The position numbers were made by a program, and so were the translations under genes. A DNA stretch of 64,000 bases from Chrysophaeum taylorii (Eukaryota > Sar > Pelagophyceae > Pelagomonadales > Pelagomonadaceae). The stretch lies in the NCBI GenBank assembly GCA_029834535.1, contig JAQMWT010000134.1, positions 41,030 through 105,029 on the forward strand, read 5' to 3'. Every line of letters begins with the position of its first letter. Position 1 is the first letter of the stretch. Below the pieces are notes generated by a model. The model was not told where the DNA came from. It searched no databases and worked only from the letters and a program-made list of their open reading frames with translations. Positions 37,805 through 49,259 of this stretch are shown here, in pieces.

Positions 37805-39740
37805 TTGCTGGATGTAACCAACGTTCAAGCAGCTACGAACGGCCCGCAAGACGATCGCGGAGTACGGAGCGGGAGAGCCAATCCCCCGCGAGGCGGACCG
37901 AATCGAAAACGGACCAAGGAACTAGGGAGGAACCCACCCCGTTCCAGATCCGAGACGGCAAACGACGAGAAAGAGCAAGGGGCGAAAGAATTTTTCAAGG
38001 ATATATCGGAAACCTTTACGAATGCATTCGAAAGAGTCGACCGGAATAGAACCCGCCGCCCGAATTCTGGCCTTAAAGCCGACAATTTCAAGTAAGTGAT
38101 TGACGGTCGCGATCAGCGACATTTCAACCTGGACTCGGCCGCAGTGATGAGCTCGCTGGCGGAAGAGCATTTTTCGGTTGAAAAGCTTCGATGTCGGCTA
38201 CCCGTGCACCTGCGTGACACGGTCGCCCCGATTTTCGAAGAATAGTTGAATAAATACGAGGGGCTCTTCCAAGAGTTAGAGCACTCTCCGTCCTTTTATC
38301 TCCGGTTGATACGGACGATAAGGACCACGGAGCAACGGTACGTCGAATCCGCCGCTTGAACAAACAATACTGTGATCGCACTTTAGAATATTTTCGGTCT
38401 ACCTGCAGACCGCCGAGTACGCAGCAAGAGCTACTCGACGCGCTACGGAAGGTCCCAAGAGTCAGCTCCCAAGAAAAGAAAGCGGGGAACGACACGTGCA
38501 GATGTATTGCACGAAGTTTCAGACTATGGCGTTGGCTTTTTGTTCAGCTTCCACACGCACGATGGATGATGTCGATATCATCGACTACATGATCAGTGGG
38601 TTGGAGTCCAAGGATCTACGAACCCGCGTGCGGACTATGAGGAGTTGCCATCCCGATAGTTCCTTGATGTTTCGGTCTACGGTGGCGCTCATTATACGAT
38701 TAGAAAACCATTATCGGAAAATGATCGAGGAAGAAAAGGACTAAGGACAGCGGCCATCCTCGAATCCGAAATCCAATAAGCCGCCTCGAGGGCGGGGAGG
38801 TCGAGCTATGGCCTCGGATCAACAGACGAAAGACACTTCGGAAAAACCGCCGGGAAATCCTGTCGTACGAATCGAAAACGACCCCAAGGAATGGTGACGG
38901 TTGACGTGCAAAGACTGCGGATTCTTCTGGACTACACATGACCGAGATGAGCACGGGAATCGGGTGCTGTGCAACAAGACCCGAATCCCTATTATTGCGC
39001 TATGCATAAGCGCATCATGAAGGATAAGAAGAAACCGATACCCCGCACCGCCTGGGAAAGGCAAGTAGACGCTGCCAGTGCACATGCTACGCGCGGATCG
39101 GAATCCACTCACGACCCCAAGATGGCGCTCTCCGAGATCGGACCCTCTATGGCGCCGATGAGGGATGAATTCAAAAGTATGAGGGACTACCAGTCGTCGT
39201 CTCCAAGGTCGCGAGGTCAATCGTCATCTACACGATCGTCGCGCCGACGCAGAAGTAAGAGCCCCGACTACCGGGTCAACAGCCGAACGCTCAGTCCAAG
39301 CCCTCGCCGCCGCAAGGACAGCAGGAGCCCCAGTCGAAATTCGCGCCGGCGCAGACGACGCCGACCGCGCGACGACGAGTACGACGGTGGACGATATAAA
39401 GATAGTTCGGGCCATTCGAGCGCCACCTTTGCGTTCCAGGCCCCGTGCGAAGCGCAGTTACCATTGGGAATTGTTATCTACCCGAAGGCACGCTCCGCCC
39501 AACCCTCCGATGATATTGCCGATGCCGCCGCGACGAGCAGCCATCGTTCGCAACCGGAGGAAACGATCACCGACGCTCAGATTGCTCGGTGTCGCTGCTC
39601 AGATTGCTCGGTGCCCTCCCACCAACGCTACGGAAGGAATATCATTCATAGCTCTGGAATCTCCGCGCTACTGGGAAGACTCAGATTCAGAGGAGGACGA
39701 CCCAGCGCTCCAAGGTCCAGTGTCCACTAATTTGTCAATG
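37805..39740 (+). pseudogene. Element 2 Gag remnants
   Basis: The N-terminal acidic/coiled part is missing. Capsid-like homology starts near RRPNSGLKADNFK, then stop, VIDGRDQRHFNLDSAAVMSS, LRDTVAPIF, and a series of stops and shifts. Later pieces: YCTKFQTMALAFCSAST-like (38496-38744), a finger CKDCGFFWTTHDRDEHGNRVLC (38900-38970), and a basic/RS region (38969-39730) with RRRRSKSPDY and [13 protein letters not shown]. The finger keeps the C-x2-C-x11-H-x5-C spacing. Confidence 0.75.
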
Positions 39741-39840
39741 TGTACGCCGCTCAGGGATGATCGCGTTGACGACGTCATACCCACCGAGTTGACGTCGGGG
39801 ACGACGTCATCGTTTCCTGCTGCCACCCCCCGAAACGGTT

Positions 39841-41546
39841 ATGGTCACGACAGATCAGATCACAGATGCGCCGATGGAAGAGAAGCGGGCAGAAATGCCC
39901 AAATTGACGGACGAGCGATTGCAAGAAACGTCCGATGAAACGAAGGAGGAAGTGAATGTACCTCCGAGTGAAAAGTGTCAGAACTCGCTACCGGAGATCG
40001 ATGAGGGCAGTCGAGGCGCCGATGAAGCTGAGAAGGGCACGAATGAGAGATACGCGAGCTGGACGACGTCGGACAGCGTTCGCGGGAACGAGACGACGTG
40101 GAGCTTTCAGCACCTGTGGACGAAGGCTCAGAGCTTCCTGCTGAAGAAACCGCCCGAGCAAAGAGGGAGTCCATCGCTGAGTTGCAGCGAAGATGCCGCG
40201 AAGAACCGAGACCAGATGGGAATCGGAAGTGGGGATCGACGACCCGAGGACGAGTCGATGGAAGTGTCGTGGGAAGACGAAATGAACGCCATATGGGAGA
40301 ACCCTGAGGCAACAGCGAAACTTGGATATAAGGAAGCCGCCGAAGAGCCGAGCCAACCCGAGTTCGCGACGGAAGAAGAGCGAGAGCCACCAGACAAAGA
40401 TGCAGCTACGGGCGCCGCTCGAGATTCAGAGGCGACACGCGCGATGCACAGATGGCAGCTGTGACGATGCAGATGCCGGGCGACGCGGATCCGAAGGGGC
40501 GATGCCATCATACCGCTCTGTAGCCGCGCGATGGGAAAACGATCGAGGACGACCTCGTCACCATCGGTTGTCTGGACACTGGCACGCTGACGTTCATGGT
40601 TGGACATATTTACAAAAGACGAGACGGGCCGAAGTTCGCAACGACCATTGGTGTTGATGGAATGGCTGATGTCTCCTATATTTGCCGCGAGATGGTCGCC
40701 AAGCTGGCGAAGGACAAGAGAATCTTCGACCAAGGCGAACTCCCAGTCGAGCGCACCTTGTACGGGTCGGGGTTGAATAAGACGACCATCTACAAATGGG
40801 TAGCGTTACGAGTTGCTCTCGCGGACGACGCTGCGGTCCCGGTGGTTGCCATCGTGACTGATATGAATCATCAATTTTTATTGGGAGCGCGTGATATTCG
40901 AGTGTTGGGGGCCGTGGTGGATTACCCGCACAATCGCATCGCGTTCCACCGCACGCAAGTCGCATATGGGCGCAAGCGGCTGAAGGTGCAGGATCGAAGA
41001 GTCGATTCCCCTATCCTGACGTTCAGATCAACTTATGAGCGCAACCCCGTGGTAGTTCCGATTTACGAGCACCAGCACCCCGCGATGAAGCAGAGCATGA
41101 ACACGGTCGAGGATCGCATTTACGCTCGCTTGTGCACAATTAGAGACCTCCCGCGTCCACCGCCGGAACGAACGGTGGCTTCGACGACTTAGGGAGTCTC
41201 GACCGTTACGCCTTCTCAAAGTTCGAGCAGCGCTGCCCGTGAAGTGGTTGCCTACGCTGCGCGCACGATGAAGGTCGTGCCTGGACGCACTTACAGCGCC
41301 CCAGTCACCCTTTCAGAGCCCTTGGAAGACGGGCAAGTTTTCGTTGCTACATCCCCTAGATACGAGCAACTCGGGGTAATCGATGGAATGTGCTCTTCCT
41401 GTGAGGACCACGACAAGTCCGCCGCTCGCATGGCGATTTCATCCACCCAAGATGTGCCGACCGTGATTACTCAAGGCGAAGTGCTCGCTCTCAGTGATAT
41501 TATTCGTTACGAGGACGAGTTGAATGTCCTACGGTTGAAGAATTAA
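39841..41546 (+). pseudogene. Element 2 acidic linker and protease-like region
   Basis: Open pieces 39841-40464, 40596-41192 and 41244-41546 match element 1. The protease-like part keeps TIGVDGMADVSYICREMV and FLLGARDIRVLGAVVDYP, so the unusual D-G-M triad is shared by two diverged copies. A TAG near 41190 and a shift near 41540 break the frame. Confidence 0.7.
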
Positions 41547-41611
41547 CGAAGGACTGTGAAGCAACCTACGATAAGGCGAACCTGTCGTTCACTGTTTCGG
41601 TCGCAAGCCAT

Positions 41612-42720
41612 ATGACGCAATGCGACGCAGCCCCCTCACCGATGCTTTTGAGCTCGGTACAAAATACGGCCCACTCCGCCGAAAAGGACGTGACCTCCCG
41701 TCAAAGATCGCTTGGCAACGACGATTTCGACCGACGATCCGACGACGAGGAGAAGAAGTGCCGAGAGGCCACAGAAGGCGAGATTCGTCGAAGATTGGAA
41801 AAGTCCAATGGCTGCCGATCACGTATCGCAAAGTTGTGATGCTATTCAGCGGCGCCGGAGGCACTACTTTAGGGCTGCAACGAGCGAACGAGTTGTGCGG
41901 GACGTCGTTTCGTGTCGTTCTTGCTCTCGATTCCTCAGCGGCAGCCAACAAGATCCATCAAAAGAATTTTCAGAAGGTGCCGGTGGTTCAGCACGCGCTC
42001 TGCGGACGCTACACAACGACCCTTCGATTGATAGAGGCCTATTTGCCCGAAGAGGAATGGTCATCGTCGACGTGCATCGCGTCCCCGCCCTGCGTTCATT
42101 CAGCACTCTGCAATTTGACTTCCAGAGATGTCGGCAAAGGCGTGTCGGCCACTCACTGGACGATGAAGCTGTGCAAGATGGCTGGCTTCATGATGTGGCT
42201 GATTGAACATAGCGCCTCGATTGTTTCTTACATTGCGCGTTTACACCCTTATGTGTACGTCGTCAATTTTCACGACATTACGCCCACTTTGATGAGCTAT
42301 AGCGTGCGGATGTTGGTCTCCAGTTACCCGCTGCACCTGCAAGAAGCTCAAAAGACTTGTGCAAATATGCAACAAAAACTTGCTGCAGCTTTGGGTTACG
42401 AAGATGAACGAAACCTTCACCAGCTGAACAATTTAGGCTCGTCCCCAGAAGCAACGGATACGGCTTACACCGATACGCGAGTTCCTCTTCGACTCGGACC
42501 GCACCGTTCGGACACTCAGCCTTTGACTCTCAAAATGACCTCAGAGTTTCTCGCGATGCCGCTAGATCCTGATTGGGCTGGCTTGTCTAAGACGGATTCG
42601 CTCAAGCACTTGGCGTCCGTCGTGCCCCCCGACACTCTTGCGATTTTAGCACTCGATCTGCACAACTCCGTGACCCGAGGTTTCCCCGCCAATGTGGTGA
42701 TGTCCTGCCAACCGCGTTGA
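41612..42720 (+). pseudogene. Element 2 cytosine-5 methyltransferase domain
   Basis: A 1-bp deletion near 41803 (AAAAGTCCAATGG versus AAAAGGTTCAATGG in element 1) shifts the entry. From there the domain is uninterrupted to 42720. Motifs: VMLFSGAGGTTLGLQRA (I), VVLALDSSAAANKIHQKNF (II-like), CIASPPCVHSALCNL (IV), MMWLIEHSASI (VI-like), SYSVRMLVSS (VIII-like), and LTLKMTSEFLAMPLDPDWAG … HLASVVPP (IX/X) contiguous with motif VIII. It shows that the stop in element 1 is secondary. Confidence 0.85.
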
Positions 42721-42949
42721 GCCCTACAGATCGACCCTCTGAGCAGTATCTGCGAATTCCCAACACCACCATTCGTCACGTCCAGGTTCCGCTGTTGACT
42801 ACGCGCACCCGTGTCGTTAAGTGGGAGTCAAAAGAAGATCACCAGGATCGCAGCGGACAGACGAAGAGGCAACCTACCACTATAGTTTCACCCGCACTCC
42901 TGCCGAGGAGGACACACTCTTTATCTATAAGGTTGAGGATTTTAGTCCG

Positions 42950-43390
42950 CTAGCGCGGGCCTCCCCTTGGGCACCAGAATTGCGCAAGACATACGGGTTG
43001 GCTCACGAGGGAAAATATGTAAGCGAGCCGCGTGAGAGTTCTTGTTATTTTTGCTGTTGTTGTCATTTGGCTGCGTCTGTGGGCCGGGCTAAGGAAGCTC
43101 ACGGACACTTTACCTGCATCCGCAGCTTGTCTGCAACCGCAGTTCATCCGCGTCTTCGTGTTATCCGCATCCGCTTGTGGCGGGGCTATCCGCGGCGTGT
43201 CCGCACCCGCATCCGCGTGTTATCTACATCCGCTGCTTGTTTCCAACTGTGTCCGCATCCACTACGGAGCCGGACCGGGTCGCTCTTTGGATCATGGTTT
43301 ACGTACCCAGGGATCATAAATATTGGGTGCCCCTATGGCACTATATGAAGTCCAATGTTGGGATCAAGTGTTTAACCAAGGGGATATAAA
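42950..43390. repeat. Imperfect CGCATCCGC minisatellite and spacer
   Basis: Between 43110 and 43260 the motif GCATCCGC or close forms (TCATCCGC, TTATCCGC, CTATCCGC, TACATCCGC) recurs about ten times without strict period. The rest shows no gene. It separates the broken end of element 2 from the hAT-type element. Confidence 0.45.
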
Positions 43391-44111
43391 CAGCGTTGCA
43401 CATTCGCTAAGCCCTCCCAGTGAACACGGCTCACTTCACTAAGCAAGTCTAGTGAAGTGATGTGAAGTGAACATTTTTTTTTTTTTTAAGCTGCGTGCGC
43501 CGGTCCCTGCCACCTCCGTGCTCGCCGCCCGCTACTGCTCAAGCCTCGTACTCTTAGTTTCACTCGCGTTTTGGGGCGAAGGAGGGGTCGAGACCTGTGA
43601 GGAGTATTTCTTGCATTAGATGATGTGAACGATCCGGTGTCTTCATCATCTTCTTCCTCAACTTCCATCTCGGGAGAGTCACCGGGGATGGTGCTCTCGG
43701 CGTTTTTGAACTCACTCTTCGCGAGGTCGCAGTACTTGATCCGGGCCACCTCCATGAACTTCTTGTTCATACACAGCAGGGCAACTTTGTCCGTCTCGAC
43801 TGCGCTGAGCAAGGTGTTTCCCTCAGTCAGTACGAGATTTCCCTCGCTCAAGCAGCGCTCACAGAAGCTCTGGGTGCTATGGGTACCAATCGAGCCCCTT
43901 GAGCCTCATCGACATCATACTCCGCCTCTAAGTACTGCGGCTCCGCCACTTCGCTCATACACGTAGATGAGGTATAGGGCAAGCGTCGGACCGTCCGATT
44001 TCAGGCCTCGGTGAAGTGAATGTGAGGTGAATGCGAAGTTGACAAAATCAAAGTGAAGTGAAGTGAATTAGTGAAGTGAGCAAGTGGTTGCTTAGTGAAT
44101 GTGCAACGCTG
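43391..44111 (-). mobile_element. Non-autonomous hAT-type element with intact inverted-repeat ends
   Basis: Ends CAGCGTTGCACATTCGCTAAG (left) and the inverse TTAGTGAATGTGCAACGCTG (right) are nearly perfect terminal inverted repeats. Subterminal TGAAGTGAA/TTCACTTCA repeats occur at both ends, probably transposase-binding sites. Inside, the minus strand (43851-43486) carries only the C-terminal hAT dimerisation segment (EGNLVLTEGNTLLSAVETDKVALLCMNKK), related to the 17-18 kb copy. No clear 8-bp target duplication is visible (GATATAAA versus CTAACTAG). Confidence 0.8.
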
Positions 44112-45704
44112 CTAACTAGGTAAGACGGCTCCAACGTCCAAAAATGTAGGAACTCGACCCTTACCCCGACCTTAACCTTTAGTCCAGTCATAAGATTCAA
44201 AATTAAAATGAATAAGAGCCTCTTTTAAAGACGCACGAAACAAACGATTACCCTAAAGCATGCTTTAATTTTTAATGTTGTCATAAGAATTAGCATTTCG
44301 CCTGTGAACATTTTAAGTCAGACGCGGAAGCATACAAGCTGCATTCCCGCGCTAAAGACTCTGGACTACTTGCATCGCTCCAAGACCATCTGCAAGTCAC
44401 AAGCAAGTTCATATGGACACTACCAACCCACCACTTCACAGTGGGCCTCCCAGGCCACTGCACTGGTTGATCTGGACAAACCTGCACACACAATCATTCT
44501 TCATTATCTTTATGGCACGTCAACAACAACAAGATCACCTGCTGTTACCGTGCAGCCTGCTTAGTAGTCAAGGAAATCAACGTGAACCGCGCTCACAGCT
44601 CAGTTCACATGCATCGCTGTCTTGTGCAACGATTTCAACGCCTCTCACCTTTACGTCTCCCATCGTCCGTCGTGACTGAGTCATGACACGTACGTACGAA
44701 CGACCTTCAGGCTTACCCCGAGCACCGAAGTATCGTTCGAGGGGGTGTTCAGTGATATCAACCTTGACCCTTACCATTTTCCCTCCCTTCTCCCCTCTTA
44801 CTTTTCAGAGAGCTATAGCTACACCATAATTTGTACGACACTGGAGTTCTTCGCACCTCTTTTCACACTCCTTATAACTCGAGGGTTTTCTCTCCGTAAT
44901 ACGGCTTTCCCTCATATCTCCCTCTTCCTTACCCTTCCGCAATTATTACTTTCAAGACTATGAAGAACTAGGTCTGAAGCTTTCTTCCAACAAGGAGAAA
45001 TCCTCCAGGTGCGTACCGTTGGGTATGGGGTCTTCTGCTTAATTAGCAGAAGCTTCGTTCCTCGTTGTCAGTGTAAAAGCTTCTATGGGACCTAATGTCC
45101 TTAAGGAGTTAGGGCCTAAATCCATACCTTGTGTAGTAACATGTGACAAGCGGAATGGTCTGTACACGCCTAAGACCGCACGCGGTCTCTACCATGTACG
45201 CGGAAAGGGTCAAATCTCTCCAGGTTATGGGCCCAGATGCGTAGGTGTGTCAGCCCAACTGTGTTGTGCGTATAATGGAGTGATCAGTTTACGCCTGATT
45301 ACGAGTACAACGCGACAATGTGTTTGGCGGTGGTCTACTGTACATATTTGTTGTGTGACGGTGCGTGTCCACCAGTTAAGTTGGTTCGTGACCGAGTTGG
45401 GTCGGTCACTGGTCACGTGCACTCGCATAACTAATAAAATTAAAATTTTCCTACACAAGCTGCGGAAACTTGCGTGGGTTTTTCCTTACATTCCCCAACA
45501 AAAGACTGACTGCTAGAGAATTAATCCATTCTTCAGTCTCAAATCATCATGTTTAAATGGCATGTTGCTTTGTTTGGTCTTGTAAATAAACCCACGCTTA
45601 AATATAGCGTACTGTATATATGTACCCGCACCCAATAAACCCTTCATTCTTATGTGTCGAACCTGTTTATCAATCCTCTAACCTACCTCGAGAAGGCCAT
45701 AACA
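44112..45704. other. AT-richer region without recognised genes
   Basis: About 1.6 kb of lower-GC sequence unlike the GC-rich gene blocks. Short ORFs (for example 45085-45516) show no recognisable domain. A tRNA or rRNA was looked for and not seen. The base composition suggests a different origin from the GC-rich host blocks. Confidence 0.4.
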
Positions 45705-46351
45705 ATGTCAAGACCAAAACCAATATCCACTACGGATATCTATTAACAGGAGCAAACTCTAGTTGATAAGCTGCAAGAAGGTCTTCGTTTTCAGGACAAT
45801 TCAACTAAGGTCAGTTTGCAACTTGAAATGCTTCGTAGGCACATGACAAGCCCATACGCGGACGCGTTGTTCGGCTTCGATTCGTATGACGCATACACCC
45901 GGAATGCTCCGGAATACAATCAACTTATCGACCACGAAGTTAATATCATCTTTGCCAGATGGAAATCCGAAAAAGTTAATGAACTCCATCTTCCAGACGA
46001 AGATGCACTGCCAGACCACCTCAAGACGTGGCATATAAACACACGCATCGACTATCAGCCGATGAGCGTAATGATCTTGAGCGACTCTTCTTTCAAGAGT
46101 CGTTTAATCTTGTTCGTCTCAAAATAAACGATGATGTCAAACTTAAACTTGATCATTTAAACACCCAACTCCCCAAATCAATTGTGTATGATTCATCTCT
46201 AACCAACATATCCTTCTCAGGTCTTTCTAATGCCGACTGGTGCAAATACTGCGAGATCTACGCGGGGTTCTTGTACACGTTTTTCAATTTAGAATCTCGA
46301 GGTCGCAGGTCCGGAGCGTCGTCTCAAGTGCGCACGTGTACACGACCCTAG
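45705..46351 (+). pseudogene. Unrecognised decayed gene in AT-richer DNA
   Basis: ATG 45705 (MSRPKPISTTDIY), TAA, then QEQTLVDKLQEGLRFQ … LRRHMTSPYADALFGFDSYD … LPDHLKTWHI. A frameshift near 46040 continues as LSADERNDLERLFFQESF … NADWCKYCEIYAGFLYTF to 46351. The two parts read as one degraded, charged, helical protein of about 200 residues. No family is recognised; a retroelement Gag or viral gene remnant is possible. Confidence 0.4.
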
Positions 46352-46700
46352 ATGATGATGAGGATGACGTCCAAGGGGGAAAAAGGTTGCGAGTCCGATG
46401 AGACAACAAGGTTCCCAGAAAAGAAAATAAACAGGCTCTAGCGATGGGCTCAGAACTCTGAGCCCTTGTCACCCTCGCCCTTCCAACGACCCGCTTCCAA
46501 CATCCTCCCTTTTCCAACCTCGCTCTGGCTCACCTCAGTGCGTCGATCTTGCATTCTTCCCACGTCTTCGGACTTGTCTGCTGACTACATAGGTCCTCCT
46601 TTCGCCTCCCCTCCGTCACATTTCTAGAAACTCAACACAGAGTTAAATAAAGGCGATGGTCGCGCCAATGCGGATCAGCAGTGCCGGTGGTTTATAGCGT

Positions 46701-47813
46701 TTAGGCCGCGACAGCAGGGTTGTACTTGACGGGAATGTCGATATAGCCTTTCTCTGGAGTAAGACGGTGCTCGGCGCGTCCAAACCACTGGTCGTTGGGG
46801 AGGGTGTCAGCGATGGGGTTGCCGTTCTTGAGGCGGTCGACGTAGTCTGGGTTGGAGAGAGTGGGGCGGCCAAACGCGACGGCCTGGGGGTCGCCAGCGG
46901 CGACGGCAGCCTCCGCCGACTCGGGCGTGTAGCCGCAGTTCGCGACGATGGGCGTGGTCTTCAGGAGCTTCTTGATGTCCGGGAGCGTCATGGGGGACAC
47001 TTCTCGTGGAAGCCGAAGGCGAGACCATCCATGACCTTGACGTAGGCGAAGCCGAGCTTTTCAATCTCGGTCATGACGTACTCGAAGGTCTCGATGTTGT
47101 CGGCGCTGCCCATACCATTGTAGACGCCGTTCGGCGAGAGCTTGACGCCGACGCGACTGGGCTCGAAGACCTCGAAGACGGCCTCGAAGATCTCCTTGAG
47201 AAAGCGATACCGGTTCTCCACCGAGCCGCCGTAGGCGTCGGTGCGAACATTCGAGGTCGACTGAAGGAACTGGTCGATGAAGTAGCCATTAGCGGAGTGG
47301 ACCTCGACCCCGTCAAAGCCCGCCTCCTTTGCATTCAACGCCGCCTGCTTGTAGTCGCACACGTTCGCCTCAACCTCTCCTATTTCCAGCGCTCGCGGAG
47401 TCTTGTGCGGCTGCTTGGTCGTGTCGGCCGTGTAGACCCCGTCCCCCTCGATTTGATGGCGCTCGCCGAGACCATCGGCTGGCCGTCGGGCAGGAAGGAA
47501 CTGTGCCCGGCGCGGCCAATGTGCCAGAGCTGCGCGAGCATCAAGCCGCCTTCTCCGTGCACGGCTTCGCACACGCGCTTCCACCCCGCCACCTGCTCGG
47601 GCTTGTAGAGGGACGGCGAGTCGTACCAGCCCTCGCCCATCGGGCTGATGGCAGTAGCTTCCGACATCACGAGACCAAACCCGGCGCGCTGCCGATAGTA
47701 TTCGACGTTCGCGTCGTTGGGAACGCGCGTCTCCCCAGACCGACCGCGCGTTAGCGACGCCAGACGAACCTGTTCTTCAGAGCGAGTTCCCCGAACTTCA
47801 CCGGCCCGAACAT
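46701..47813 (-). pseudogene. Old Yellow Enzyme pseudogene (inverted duplicate)
   Basis: A frameshifted copy of the intact gene at 56471-57586, in opposite orientation. Three 1-bp deletions relative to the intact copy: GTGCTG to GTCTG near the N-terminus (about 47772), AAGATC to AAATC near 47454, and loss of one C in the C-run before MTLPDIKK (about 46992). The frames otherwise read FMN/OYE motifs (LAQLWHIGRAGHSS, GFDGVEVHSANGYFIDQFLQ, GGSVENRYRF). Homology extends past both gene ends, so a genomic segment was duplicated rather than a cDNA. Confidence 0.9.
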
Positions 47814-48820
47814 CAATCCACTACACGACGACGTGATTGCTCTTTGTTTTTCGAATTCCAAGGGCGCGTCCCTTCGGATTCTCGGTATAATGTATAGGGT
47901 CCAACTTCGGTATTTCAATAAGGTGAGTTGAACCCTTTCTAAAAAAAAGCCTTGAACTCAAACATTTTTTCCCTCAACTCCCAACGGAGGGTCAACACGA
48001 GGTGCCGCGTTGTGCATCGCCTCCTACGGTGCTGCCCGCACCGACTCTGCGAAGGCCACGCTCCGTTCAGTTCGGCGCGCGAACGAGCGAGTCCCATCTG
48101 GTCCGCGGCGTCACAGGTCTTCGGTCGTTGACTTGGTGACGCAACTTTTCCGTGGATGATCGATCATTCCGGCATGACATTCAGGTTGTTCAACAAAGCT
48201 GTTGATACTGAGATGCGCGTGAGCCTCTGACATTCGCCGGCGAAGGCTGACCCGACCCATGTTGCTTGCCTTGATGTTGATACAGTTATTTACTTAGAAA
48301 TGTGTTGCGGTTTGTCAGCAAGCTTCAAACTACCAAAGGCTGGAATCGATACCGCGGTCGACGTTGCTGCCCGCTCTGTCAGGCCTAAGAAAACCCCGCG
48401 TGGTCAGGAGCGGGTGCAGTTTCCGATCATAGTATCCCTCCCAAGGCTGGGCGAAGACCGCTTCCAGGGGGGGGGGCGCGCGTGAGGACAACGAGATACT
48501 GGGCGGGGGGGTCGTGACCCCCCAGCGCTAAAGTTTCGTGCCGAGGTGGAGGTCTGCGACCCCCCAGCACTAAAATTTCAAGCTGGGGGGGTGGGATTCC
48601 TGGCCGCGCACCTACGCCTACGCGCCTGTCTCTAGCCCTCTTCGCTAGTCGCGAGGAGGTCTCATACGTTGGGTAATGTGGCGGCAGAAAACGTTGCCGA
48701 CCTCGGGGGGGCACTGGGGGCACTCACCAACACGCCGGAGCTCTCTACACTCACGGTAGGCTCGGGCTTTTGGGCCGGCTTCGCGTCGCCACACACTTGT
48801 TCACGCTCGCCAAGCCTCTC
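47814..48820. repeat. Spacer with dispersed repeats
   Basis: Includes the outer end of the Old Yellow Enzyme inverted repeat (to about 47880), the repeat shared with 24.0-24.1 kb (about 48448-48580, with G runs and paired CCCCCCAGCxCTAAA strings) and type-B LTR downstream sequence with a TTGGTGAGTGCCC string. No gene is supported. Confidence 0.45.
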
Positions 48821-49000
48821 AACTTGAGGCTGGCAGTTGCTTTTTCATGATCAAGGTACTCCTGATTTCTCTGTCAGGGTGATGTCAGGGGGATGACATC
48901 ACTTGACATCATATAGGAAAATAGGAAAAAGCGTCCCGTTGAACGGGTACAAAACCTTGAGGAGCGGGGTAGGCCTTAGAGGGCAGGAGTTGCCGCCACA
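48821..49000 (-). repeat. 3' LTR (type B) of element 3
   Basis: From 49000 downward it reads TGTGGCGGCAACTCCTGCC, GTACCCGTTCAACGGGACGC, then ATGATGTCAAGTGATGTCAT. This matches the LTR fragment of element 2 rather than the 5' LTR of element 3. The lower boundary is not resolved. Confidence 0.65.
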
Positions 49001-49259
49001 GGACTCCCATGGTAAGAATACGAGCCGCCCTCAGCGAGAGGCCCGACGAGAATCACGAGCCTTGGCCGAACGAGCGTCTCGTGAACGAATTTTCTTGTAA
49101 ACGCGCTCGATGATTGGTTGGGGAACGCGTCCACTACGCAAAGTGAACTTGGGAAGCAACACATCGGTCTCGTGCGGGGCGAAGCCGGTGACACAGGGAG
49201 TGGTACTGCTAATGATCTTAGTCTTGTCGGTGAAACTGCGACCGTCGACGTCATTCTAC

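Larger units (their letters stand above)
37635..42900 (+). mobile_element. Degenerate Ty3/gypsy element with methyltransferase (element 2)
   Basis: An older relative of element 1 on the same strand. It begins with a TGTGGTGGG type-B LTR fragment (37635 to about 37795), which is shared with 49000-48830 on minus. Gag, protease-like and methyltransferase regions follow in the same order as element 1, then homology ends near 42890 before RT. There is no RNase H, integrase or 3' LTR. Gag carries many stops and frameshifts. Protein identity to element 1 looks like 60-75 percent by eye, so it is a separate subfamily. Confidence 0.85.

Noticed and set aside
45705-45760. Alternative genetic code (TAA read as Gln) in MSRPKPISTTDIY-stop-QEQT
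   Set aside because: All intact host genes use TAA/TAG/TGA as stops and the same gene has a frameshift further on; simple decay explains it.
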